From Microbacterium wangchenii (lineage in GTDB: Bacteria > Actinomycetota > Actinomycetes > Actinomycetales > Microbacteriaceae): a stretch of DNA of 64,000 bases. The position numbers were made by a program, and so were the translations under genes. The stretch lies in the NCBI RefSeq assembly GCF_004564355.1, contig NZ_CP038266.1:1-64000 (forward strand), given 5' to 3'. Positions 34,541-42,075 of this stretch are shown here, piece by piece. The notes under the pieces are model-generated. The model was not told where the DNA came from and made no database searches. It worked only from the letters and a program-made list of their open reading frames with translations. How positions within the stretch are numbered: position 1 is the first letter of the stretch; the number at the start of each line of letters is the position of its first letter.

Positions 34541-36046
34541 ATGACCACCACCCTCACGGCCGCACCCGTGCTCGCCACGCGCGGCCTCAGCAAGGACTAC
34601 GGCCCCGTCCGCGTCGTCTCGGACCTGTCGCTGGAGTTCCACGCCGGCAGCATCCACGCGCTCCTCGGCGAGAACGGCGCAGGGAAGTCCACACTCATCA
34701 AGATGCTCGCCGGCGTGATCGCCCCGAGCGGCGGCGAGGTCGTGCTCGACGGGGTACCGGCCGCCCTGCGCTCGGTGCCCGACGGACAGGCGCGCGGGGT
34801 CGTCGCCCTGCCACAGGAGCTCACGCTCGTGCCGACCCTGGGGGCGGCGGAGAACATCTTCCTCGGCACGCGCCGACGCGGCATCCCCGGGATCGTCGAC
34901 CGCCGCAGGCTCGACCGCGACGCCCGTGCGCTCCTGGAACGCCTCGGCCAGGCGCTGCCGCTGAACGTGCCGGTGGGGGAGCTGTCCGCGGTGCAGCAGA
35001 CCATGATCGCCCTCGCCCGGGCGCTCGCGCGGGATGCGCGCGTGCTGATCCTGGACGAGCCGACCGCGGCGCTCACCGACACCGAGACCGAGCAGCTGTT
35101 CGTCGTGCTCCGTGCCCTCCGCGACGCCGGGACGGCCATCCTCTACGTCTCGCACCGCCTCGAGGAGGTGTTCGCCCTCGCCGACACCGCCACCGTGATG
35201 CGCAACGGCCGGCACGTGTGGACCAAGCCGATCGCCCAGACCCACACCGACGACGTGGTGTCGGCCATGATCGGGCGCGAGCACGGCCAGGTCTACCCCG
35301 CCCGGGCCGGTACCGCCGGTCCGGTGCTGCTCGCGGTGGACGACCTCGGCGGCTATACCCTCCGCGGGGTCAGCCTGCAGGCGCGCTCCGGCCGCGTGCT
35401 GGGCATCGCGGGCCTGGCCGGGGCCGGGCGCAGCGAGCTGCTGAAGATCATCGCCGGTGCCGAGCGCGCGCAGACCGGACGCGTGCTCCTGGACGGCGAC
35501 GACGTGACCCGCCTGGGACTGGCGCGGTCGATGGATGCGGGCATCGCCTACGTCCCGGAGGAGCGCCGCAGCCAGGGGCTCGTCATGACGCACTCGATCC
35601 AGGCCAACATCGCCCTCGGCAACCTGCGGGCGCTGAGCGTGGCGGGCGTGGCATCCGCCCGGCGCGAGCGAGAAGCGGCCGAGCGCGGCCGCACCGACCT
35701 GCAGATCAAGACGACATCGGTGGGCCAGCCGGTGGAGGAGCTGTCCGGCGGCAACCAGCAGAAGGTCGTCCTCGCCAAATACCTCCAGCGGCGGCCCCGC
35801 GTGCTGCTCCTGGACGAGCCGACGCGCGGCATCGACATCGGCACGAAGGCGGAGATCTACCAGCTCATCCGGCGCCTGGCGGACGAGGGCGTCGCCGTCG
35901 TGGTCGTCTCCAGCGAGATCCCCGAGCTGCTGGGGCTGGCCGACGAGATCGCCGTGCTGCACGAGGGCCGGCTCACCGGCGTCGCCGACCCCGCCGCATC
36001 CACCGAAGAATCCATCCTCCACCTCTGCTACAGGAAGTCCGAATGA
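34541..36046 (+). CDS. Sugar ABC transporter ATP-binding protein (RbsA/XylG type)
   Basis: 501 residues, two fused nucleotide-binding domains. First: Walker A GENGAGKST near 43-51, LSAVQQ signature variant and LILDEPTAAL. Second: degenerate Walker A GLAGAGRSEL near 291, full signature LSGGNQQK near 402-409, and LLLDEPTRGID. This is the standard asymmetric arrangement of CUT2 sugar importers. Ribosome site AGGAAGAG before the ATG. Its stop overlaps the permease start. Confidence 0.95.
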   Translation: MTTTLTAAPVLATRGLSKDYGPVRVVSDLSLEFHAGSIHALLGENGAGKSTLIKMLAGVIAPSGGEVVLDGVPAALRSVPDGQARGVVALPQELTLVPTLGAAENIFLGTRRRGIPGIVDRRRLDRDARALLERLGQALPLNVPVGELSAVQQTMIALARALARDARVLILDEPTAALTDTETEQLFVVLRALRDAGTAILYVSHRLEEVFALADTATVMRNGRHVWTKPIAQTHTDDVVSAMIGREHGQVYPARAGTAGPVLLAVDDLGGYTLRGVSLQARSGRVLGIAGLAGAGRSELLKIIAGAERAQTGRVLLDGDDVTRLGLARSMDAGIAYVPEERRSQGLVMTHSIQANIALGNLRALSVAGVASARREREAAERGRTDLQIKTTSVGQPVEELSGGNQQKVVLAKYLQRRPRVLLLDEPTRGIDIGTKAEIYQLIRRLADEGVAVVVVSSEIPELLGLADEIAVLHEGRLTGVADPAASTEESILHLCYRKSE

Positions 36047-37026
36047 TGTCCACGACCACTCCGCAGGCGCCCGCCGCCGGCACGCGCGGTGCAGCGCTGC
36101 CGGCGCGCCTGGCCTCCTACGGGACCCTGCTCGGCCTGCTCGCCCTCATCGTGCTGTTCGCGGTGCTCAAGCCGCAGGTGTTCCTCACCCCGGTGAACTT
36201 CACCAACATCCTCGAGCAGCTCGCAATCCTCGCCATGATCGCCGCCGTGCAGACGGTCGTCATGGTCGTGGGCGACTTCGACCTGTCGGTCGGATCGCTC
36301 GCGAGCCTCGTCGGCGTCATCACGGCGCAGCTCCTGGTGGGCGGGATGGATCCGCTGCTGGCCGTCGGGCTCGGCCTGCTCACGGGGCTCGCCGCCGGTG
36401 CGATCAACGGATTCCTGGTGGCCTACCTCGGCCTCTCGGCGTTCATCGCGACCCTCGCGACGATGACCTCCTTCACGGGCCTGGCGCTGCTGCTGTCCAA
36501 CGGCGCCACCGTCTTCGGCCTCCCCGAGGGCTTCGTGTGGCTCGGCCAGGGCCGCGTGGGCCCGGTCCCCGTTCCCGTCATCGTCGCGATCATCCTGGTG
36601 CTGCTGGTGTGGTTCGCGCTGTCGAAGACCGTCCTCGGGCGCAGCTGGTACGCCGTGGGCGGCAACGCGGAGGCGGCACGCCTGTCGGGCGTGAACACCA
36701 AGCTCGTGCGCTTCTCCGCCTTCGTCGTGGCGGGCTTCGGCGCGGCTCTCGCGGGCATCGTGCTCACCGCGCGGCTCGCGTCGGGTCACCCCACGGCGGC
36801 CGACCCGCTCATGCTGTCCTCGATCGCCGCCGTCTTCCTGGGCATCACCCTGTCGCGGGCGGGCCAGCCCACCGTCGGCGGCACCGTCGTGGGCCTGGGC
36901 ATCGTCGGCGTGCTCAACAACGGCCTGAACATCCTGCAGGTCAACAGCTACGTGCAGCAGGTGCTCACCGGCGTGATCATCGTCCTGGCCGTGAGCCTGA
37001 GCCGTCTCAGCAGGAAGCGGCGCTGA
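36043..37026 (+). CDS. Sugar ABC transporter permease (RbsC/XylH type)
   Basis: 327 residues, eight to ten transmembrane helices, BPD_transp_2 family. Typical features include DFDLSVGSLASLVG near 86-99 and YAVGGNAEAARLSGVNT near 200-216 (the ATPase-coupling loop). Start ATG 36043 overlaps the ATPase stop (ATGA); ATG 36046 is an alternative. Part of the CUT2 importer with the ATPase upstream and the binding protein downstream. Confidence 0.94.
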   Translation: MMSTTTPQAPAAGTRGAALPARLASYGTLLGLLALIVLFAVLKPQVFLTPVNFTNILEQLAILAMIAAVQTVVMVVGDFDLSVGSLASLVGVITAQLLVGGMDPLLAVGLGLLTGLAAGAINGFLVAYLGLSAFIATLATMTSFTGLALLLSNGATVFGLPEGFVWLGQGRVGPVPVPVIVAIILVLLVWFALSKTVLGRSWYAVGGNAEAARLSGVNTKLVRFSAFVVAGFGAALAGIVLTARLASGHPTAADPLMLSSIAAVFLGITLSRAGQPTVGGTVVGLGIVGVLNNGLNILQVNSYVQQVLTGVIIVLAVSLSRLSRKRR

Positions 37027-37027
37027 C

Positions 37028-38521
37028 ATGACGCTCATCGCGGGCCTGGATATCGGCACGTCGAGCGTCAAGCTCGCCGTGCTGACGTCCGAGGGGACGG
37101 TGATCGCGCGGGCCACCGCGTCGTACGACACCGTCCATGGCCCCGGCGGCATCGTCGAGCAGCGGCCGGAGGACTGGTGGGATGCGGCGTGCCGTGCGCT
37201 CGCCGACACCGGGGTGGCCGACCGCATCGACGCCCTGGGCGTCACCGGGCAGATGCAGGACCTCATCGTGGTCGGCGCCGGCGGCCGGTCGCTGCGCCCC
37301 GCGCTGCTGTACTCCGACACGCGCGCCGGCGCGCAGCATGAGCGGCTGCGCGCGAGCATCCCGGAGTGGGAGCGGCGCACCGGCAACCATCAGGACCTCA
37401 CGAACGTCGCCGCGAAGCTCGCGTGGCTCGCCGAGCACGAACCGCGCGTGCTGGCCGAGGCGACGCAGCTGTTCTTCGGTGCGGCCGGCTACCTGGCCTG
37501 GCGCGCGGGCGGCCGGGCCACGTGCGACGTGATGACCGCGTCCACGACGGGCCTGCTCGACATCGACGCGCGCACGTGGCTGGTCGACGCGATCTCGGCC
37601 GCCGGCGCACCCGCCGACCGCTTCCCCGTCCTCGTGGGGGCGGTCCCCGGCGACGCGGCGGCGGGGACCGTGTCGCCGACGGCGGCGGCCGAACTCGGCG
37701 TCCGCGCGGGCATCCCCGTCGTGGTCGCTCCCGGCGATGCCGGCTCGGCCACCGACGGGCTCGTCGGTTCCGCACCCGGCGACGCCTACCTGTACCTCGG
37801 CACCACCGGCTGGCTGGCGGGCGTGACCGCGGGTGCGCCGGCCGAGCCCTCGCCCATCCATTCCCTCGTCCTGCCCGGGTGGAACCATCGCCTGCGCATC
37901 GGCGCGGTGCAGTCGGCCGGATCGGCTGCCGCGTGGGCGCGGCGCACGTTCTTCCCGCGCAGCGACTTCGCCGACGTGGAGGCTGCCGTCGCGGAGCGCG
38001 TCGGCGACCTCTCCGCCCGGCCGCTGTGCCTGCCCGGACTGGCCGGAGAGCGCACGCCTGTGCGCGACGGGCACTTCCGCGGTGCGTTCGTGGGCGTCAC
38101 CGATGCCACGGACGCCGTCGACCACTACCTCGCCGTCCTCACGGGTGTCGCGATGGGCCTGCGGCACGCGGCCGAGGCGATGCAGATTCGCCAGACCCGC
38201 ATCCCCGCCGTCGGCGGCGCGGCCTCCTCGCCCGCGTGGCGGCAGATCCTCGCCGACGTCTTCGACGCGACGATCGTCACGGGCGACGCGGAGGACCCCG
38301 GTTGCGTGTCGGCGGCGCGCGCGGCCGCCGACGCGGCGGGCCTGGGCGGCGGCATCCGTCCGCTGCTGGGACCCGGAGCCGAGGCGGAGGAGACGCACCC
38401 CGGCCCGGCGCGCAGTGCCTACGCGCGTCTGCTGGCCACCCACCGTGAGCTCTATCCGGCTCTGGCCGGAACCTTCCACGCGCTGGCCGGCATGCCGCCG
38501 CAGGCGCCGTACGACGAGTGA
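37028..38521 (+). CDS. FGGY family carbohydrate kinase (xylulokinase-like)
   Basis: 497 residues. N-terminal GLDIGTSSVKLAVL (6-19) and TGQMQDLIV near 74-82 are typical of xylulokinases; GDAGSATDGLVGS near 237-249 and the C-terminal VGGAASSPAWRQILADV (ATP site) are FGGY hallmarks. MQDLIV replaces the MHGLV/MHGAV seen in true xylulokinases, so the substrate may differ. It starts one base after the permease stop. I infer it phosphorylates the imported sugar to give the substrate of the TrpA-like protein. Confidence 0.9.
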   Translation: MTLIAGLDIGTSSVKLAVLTSEGTVIARATASYDTVHGPGGIVEQRPEDWWDAACRALADTGVADRIDALGVTGQMQDLIVVGAGGRSLRPALLYSDTRAGAQHERLRASIPEWERRTGNHQDLTNVAAKLAWLAEHEPRVLAEATQLFFGAAGYLAWRAGGRATCDVMTASTTGLLDIDARTWLVDAISAAGAPADRFPVLVGAVPGDAAAGTVSPTAAAELGVRAGIPVVVAPGDAGSATDGLVGSAPGDAYLYLGTTGWLAGVTAGAPAEPSPIHSLVLPGWNHRLRIGAVQSAGSAAAWARRTFFPRSDFADVEAAVAERVGDLSARPLCLPGLAGERTPVRDGHFRGAFVGVTDATDAVDHYLAVLTGVAMGLRHAAEAMQIRQTRIPAVGGAASSPAWRQILADVFDATIVTGDAEDPGCVSAARAAADAAGLGGGIRPLLGPGAEAEETHPGPARSAYARLLATHRELYPALAGTFHALAGMPPQAPYDE

Positions 38522-38561
38522 TCCCACTCGCACACCGTCCTCATCCATGAAAGGGAAGACA

Positions 38562-39491
38562 ATGAAGTTGAACAGAACCCTCGCGGCTCTGACCGTGACC
38601 GCCGTCGCCGGGCTCGGACTGACCGCGTGCGCCGGTGGTGCGGAGGCCGGCGACGGCGGCGACGGAGTCACCGTCACGGTCGTCACCCCCTACCTCGCCA
38701 ATGCCGCCACCAAGGAGGCCATCGACCTCTTCACCGCCGAGGGCGAGGAGCGCGGCTGGACCGTGTCGGTCGTGGACACCGCCGGCGACATGAACAAGCT
38801 CAACAGCGCGTTCCAGGATGCTGCCGCCCAGCAGCCCGACGCCATCGTTCTCGGCACCGGCGACCCGACGCAGATCTCGCTCGGCCTGAAGGCTGCCGCC
38901 GATGCGGACATCCCGGTGTTCGCGATCGACGCGGGCGCCGCCGACGGCATCGCGGCCAACGTCACGAGCGACAACGTCGACCTCGGCCAGCAGAGCGCCG
39001 GCGCCCTCATCGAGGCGATGGGCGGCACGGGGTCGGTGGTCATGCTCACCCACGACCCGCACCCCGGCGTGCGCGCGCGGGCGGAGGGTGCCCGCGAGGC
39101 GTTCGAGGCCGCCGGCATCGAGATCGTCGAGGAGAAGCACGTCAACGTGCCCGGTCCCGTGGATGACGCCCGCACCTCGGTCCAGGACGTCATCTCCGCC
39201 CGCGGCGGCGACGTCACCGGCATCTGGGGCGGCTGGGACGAGCCGGCCCTCGGCGCCGTGCAGGCGCTGCAGGCGGCCGGGGTCAGCGACATCCCGGTGG
39301 TCGGGGTCGACGGTCAGGACTTCGCGCTCGCCGAGATCGAGAAGGGCGGACCGTTCGTGGCGACCGTCAAGCAGGACTGGGCCGCGATCGTCCTCCAGGT
39401 GGCAGACCTCATCGGCGACTTCGTCGAGGAGGGCGCCGAGCCGGAACAGGGTCAGTACGAGCTGCCGGGGACGCTGGTCACCCAGCCCTGA
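38562..39491 (+). CDS. Sugar ABC transporter substrate-binding lipoprotein (RbsB-like)
   Basis: 309 residues. N-terminal signal peptide with lipobox LTAC (Cys near 22), then a two-lobed periplasmic-binding fold of the CUT2 class (Peripla_BP_4): VVTPYLANAATKEAIDLF, AIDAGAADGIAANVTSDN, IWGGWDEPALGAVQAL, VGVDGQDFA. Start ATG 38562 follows a ribosome site (AAGGGAAG). Last gene of the operon and ends 19 bp before a strong terminator. Ligand unknown. Confidence 0.93.
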   Translation: MKLNRTLAALTVTAVAGLGLTACAGGAEAGDGGDGVTVTVVTPYLANAATKEAIDLFTAEGEERGWTVSVVDTAGDMNKLNSAFQDAAAQQPDAIVLGTGDPTQISLGLKAAADADIPVFAIDAGAADGIAANVTSDNVDLGQQSAGALIEAMGGTGSVVMLTHDPHPGVRARAEGAREAFEAAGIEIVEEKHVNVPGPVDDARTSVQDVISARGGDVTGIWGGWDEPALGAVQALQAAGVSDIPVVGVDGQDFALAEIEKGGPFVATVKQDWAAIVLQVADLIGDFVEEGAEPEQGQYELPGTLVTQP

Positions 39492-39510
39492 CGGCAGCAC
39501 CGTGCACGAC

Positions 39511-39538
39511 GATGCCCCGGCCCGACGGCCGGGGCATC
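39511..39538. terminator. Bidirectional terminator hairpin
   Basis: GATGCCCCGGCC (39511-39522) pairs perfectly with GGCCGGGGCATC (39527-39538) around a CGAC tetraloop. It lies between the convergent sugar operon and the MFS gene. There is no T-tract, as is common in high-GC actinobacteria. Confidence 0.8.
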
Positions 39539-39557
39539 GCTGCATCCGGTCGTGGCG

Positions 39558-40832
39558 TCAGCGCTCGGACGCGGGGGAGCGGGGCGGATCCGCCGCCGCG
39601 GCGGGGGCGGCGTCAGCGTCGGCGGAGGCCACCGCCAACGGCCGTGCGGCGGAGGAGAACAGGCCCGACAGCACGATCAGCACGACGATCACCAGGAGCG
39701 TGTTCAGCAGGCCGACGTTCTCGCTGATGAAGCCGAGGATCGGCGGACCGCACAGGAACGCGACGTAACCGATCGTCGCGGCGGCACTCACTCGGGCGGG
39801 GGCCTTCGCCGGGTCGTCCGCGGCCGCCGACATCCCGAGCGGGAACCCGAGTGATGCACCCGCGCCCCACAGCGCGGCCCCGATGAAGACCAGCGGGAGG
39901 TTGGGGGCGAAGATGAACAGCAGCAGGCCCGCCGCGGCCGTGAAGGAAAGGGTGCGCAGCACCGCGACCCGTCCCACCCGGTCCACGAGCGGGCCGCCCA
40001 GGACGCGGACCACCGTCATGGCGACCGAGAAGACGGTCAGTGCCGCCGCACCGAACGCCTCATCGGCCCCGTGGTCCTCGACCACCGCGAGCGGCAGCCA
40101 GTCGTTGGCCCCGCCCTCGGCGAACGCCATGCCGAGCATGATGACCCCCAGCGCGTACGTGCGCGGCTCCCGCCAGGCGCTGATGGCGACGAGGAAGCGC
40201 TCGCGCAACGGCGGCCGTCCCGCCGGCGCGGCAGCCGCCTCCGCGCTCTCCCGCGCGGGGACGCCGGCGACGCTGACCAGCGCGACGAGCACGATCACCC
40301 CGCCCATGAGGCCCGTGTGGGCCAGCACGGTGATCCCCAGCGCGGCCGCCACCACCCCCAGTCCCGCGCCGATCACGGTGCCGAAGCTGAAGAAGGCGTG
40401 GAACAGCGGCAGCAGCGTGCGGCCGCTGGTCTTCTCGATCGCGGCCCCTTCGACGTTCATCATGACGTCGACGGCGCCGTTGCCGAATCCGAAGAGCGCG
40501 AGGCCCAGCAGCACCACGGGGTAGGAGGACAGCAGGTCGGTGCCGATTCCGATCGTGGCGACGCCGATGCCGACGATCACGAGGGCTGCCAGCATCCCGC
40601 GCCGCGCGCCCGCCCTGGCCATGACCATCGGTGCCACCGACAGCCCGATGATCGAGGCGATACCGGCCCCGAGAAGGAGCAGGCCGACCGCGATGTTGTC
40701 GATCTCCAGGCCCGACTTGATCGCCGGAACGCGAGAGGCCCACGTGGCGATGCTCAGGCCGCTGGCCAGGAAGATGGCGAAGGTCGCCGTTCGCCAGCGC
40801 ACGAGCTGGGAGCGGGTGAGGGCGTCGTTCAT
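39558..40832 (-). CDS. MFS transporter
   Basis: 424 residues, twelve predicted transmembrane helices. The N-terminal SRVPAIKSGLEI and GLLLLGAGIASIIGL, the inter-domain FGNGAVDVMMNVEG and C-terminal GPPILGF segments resemble the MFS group of FucP/YbjJ-like exporters. Substrate unknown. Divergent from a LacI gene with 49 bp between starts, so probably regulated by it. TAGCCT (40839-40844, minus strand) six bases before the ATG suggests a leaderless message. The last 40 residues are an Ala/Asp/Pro-rich tail. Confidence 0.87.
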   Translation of the reverse strand: MNDALTRSQLVRWRTATFAIFLASGLSIATWASRVPAIKSGLEIDNIAVGLLLLGAGIASIIGLSVAPMVMARAGARRGMLAALVIVGIGVATIGIGTDLLSSYPVVLLGLALFGFGNGAVDVMMNVEGAAIEKTSGRTLLPLFHAFFSFGTVIGAGLGVVAAALGITVLAHTGLMGGVIVLVALVSVAGVPARESAEAAAAPAGRPPLRERFLVAISAWREPRTYALGVIMLGMAFAEGGANDWLPLAVVEDHGADEAFGAAALTVFSVAMTVVRVLGGPLVDRVGRVAVLRTLSFTAAAGLLLFIFAPNLPLVFIGAALWGAGASLGFPLGMSAAADDPAKAPARVSAAATIGYVAFLCGPPILGFISENVGLLNTLLVIVVLIVLSGLFSSAARPLAVASADADAAPAAAADPPRSPASER

Positions 40833-40838
40833 GCGATC

Positions 40839-40875
40839 AGGCTACCGAATCGATTCGACGAGCGGAGGGTACGAT
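40839..40875. promoter_or_regulatory. Divergent MFS/LacI promoters with palindromic operator
   Basis: The palindrome CGAATCGATTCG (40846-40857) lies between two leaderless-type -10 elements: TAGCCT on the minus strand (40839-40844) for the MFS gene and TACGAT on the plus strand (40870-40875) for the LacI gene, each six bases before its ATG. A LacI dimer here would repress both genes. Confidence 0.6.
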
Positions 40876-40881
40876 CGCGAT

Positions 40882-41937
40882 ATGAGCGCGCGCCGAGCCA
40901 CCATCGCCGACGTCGCGCGCGCCGCCGGCGTGTCGCCCTCCACCGCATCGGTGGTCTTCAGCGGACGGGCGCCGGTCACCGATCCGACGCGACGGCGCGT
41001 CATCGACGCCGCCCAGCGCCTCGGGTACACCGGCCCCGACCCGCGTGCCGCGTCGCTGCGGCGCGGGAGCTCGGGCATCGTCGGGGTCGTCGTCGGCGCG
41101 CGCCTGGGGGCGGTCTTCTCCGACCCGGTCACCCGGCTCCAGATGGACGGCCTGGCCGAAGGTCTCGCCGGCGTGGGCGCGGGCCTGCTCCTGCTGCAGG
41201 ACACCGGCGAGGAGGCGGCCGGGCCGTCGCTGCTGACGACACCCCTGGATGCCGCGGTGCTGGTGGGCTGCAACGCGCGTATGCGGGATTCGCTCCAGGT
41301 GCTGCGCGCCCGGGACGTGCCGGTCGTGGTGATCGAGGGCGACGGCGGCGACGGGGTTCCGCAGATCAGGCTCGACAACCGCGAGGCGCAGCGTGAGCTC
41401 GCCGCCCACCTGGCCGGGCTCGGGCACCGCGACGTCGCGATCCTGACGCTGCCGACGGCGGCGGGTCGCCCGCCGGGGTGGCTGGATGCCGCAGCGGAGG
41501 CGGAGATCCAGGTCGACGTCGCCGCCGACCGCCTCGCCGGAGCCCGCGAGGTGTACCCGGAGGCTCCGGCCTACGCGGCCGGGGCCAGCCTCATCGACGA
41601 GGGGCTGGCGGCCGGGCGGATGCTGCTGGCCGACCCGGCCGCGCGCCCCACCGCGATTCTCGCCCAGAGCGACCTGCTCGCTGCGGGCGTCGTGCGCGCC
41701 GCTGAGGAGGCCGGCCTCCGCGTTCCGCACGACCTCAGCGTCACCGGGTTCGACGGCGTCGTCGTCGACGGACTCTCGCCGTACGAGCTCACCACGGCGG
41801 TGCAGCCCGCGGCCGAGAAGGGCCGCGCCGCCGGTTCCGCGGTGGCAGCCATGCTGGCCGGGTCGCCGGCGGAGAGCCTGCGGCTGACGTGCACGTTCCG
41901 CGCCGGGAACACCACGGGGCCCGCGCCGGCAGGCTGA
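40882..41937 (+). CDS. LacI family transcriptional regulator
   Basis: 351 residues. N-terminal LacI helix-turn-helix (TIADVARAAGVSPSTASVVF near 7-26) and hinge, then a type I periplasmic-binding-like effector domain (GIVGVVVGARLG near 63, RPTAILAQSDLLAAGVV, VTGFDGV). ATG 40882 gives the canonical start; the frame upstream overlaps the divergent MFS gene. It probably regulates the MFS transporter through CGAATCGATTCG. The effector is unknown. Confidence 0.92.
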   Translation: MSARRATIADVARAAGVSPSTASVVFSGRAPVTDPTRRRVIDAAQRLGYTGPDPRAASLRRGSSGIVGVVVGARLGAVFSDPVTRLQMDGLAEGLAGVGAGLLLLQDTGEEAAGPSLLTTPLDAAVLVGCNARMRDSLQVLRARDVPVVVIEGDGGDGVPQIRLDNREAQRELAAHLAGLGHRDVAILTLPTAAGRPPGWLDAAAEAEIQVDVAADRLAGAREVYPEAPAYAAGASLIDEGLAAGRMLLADPAARPTAILAQSDLLAAGVVRAAEEAGLRVPHDLSVTGFDGVVVDGLSPYELTTAVQPAAEKGRAAGSAVAAMLAGSPAESLRLTCTFRAGNTTGPAPAG

Positions 41938-42013
41938 GGCGAGCAGGGCGTACACGGGCGGCGTCCGGACCGGGACGGAGTGCCCGCCGGACCGGGCGGC
42001 TGCGGGCGCAACG

Positions 42014-42019
42014 TAGAAT
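42014..42019 (+). promoter_or_regulatory. Candidate -10 of the mrp operon
   Basis: TAGAAT in the 138-bp gap between the LacI gene and mrpA, giving a leader of roughly 50 bases with a good ribosome site (GAGGAGGG at 42064-42071) before the GTG. Confidence 0.4.
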
Positions 42020-42075
42020 GGTCAGGACACCCCGAGAGCCCCGGGCCCCGGCCCGTCGAACCCGAGGAGGGCGCA

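Noticed and set aside
34375..36042. Extended reading frame before the permease at 36043, antisense-like to the ATPase
   Set aside because: The translation is Arg/Pro-rich shadow sequence in another frame of the ATPase gene; the permease clearly starts at 36043.
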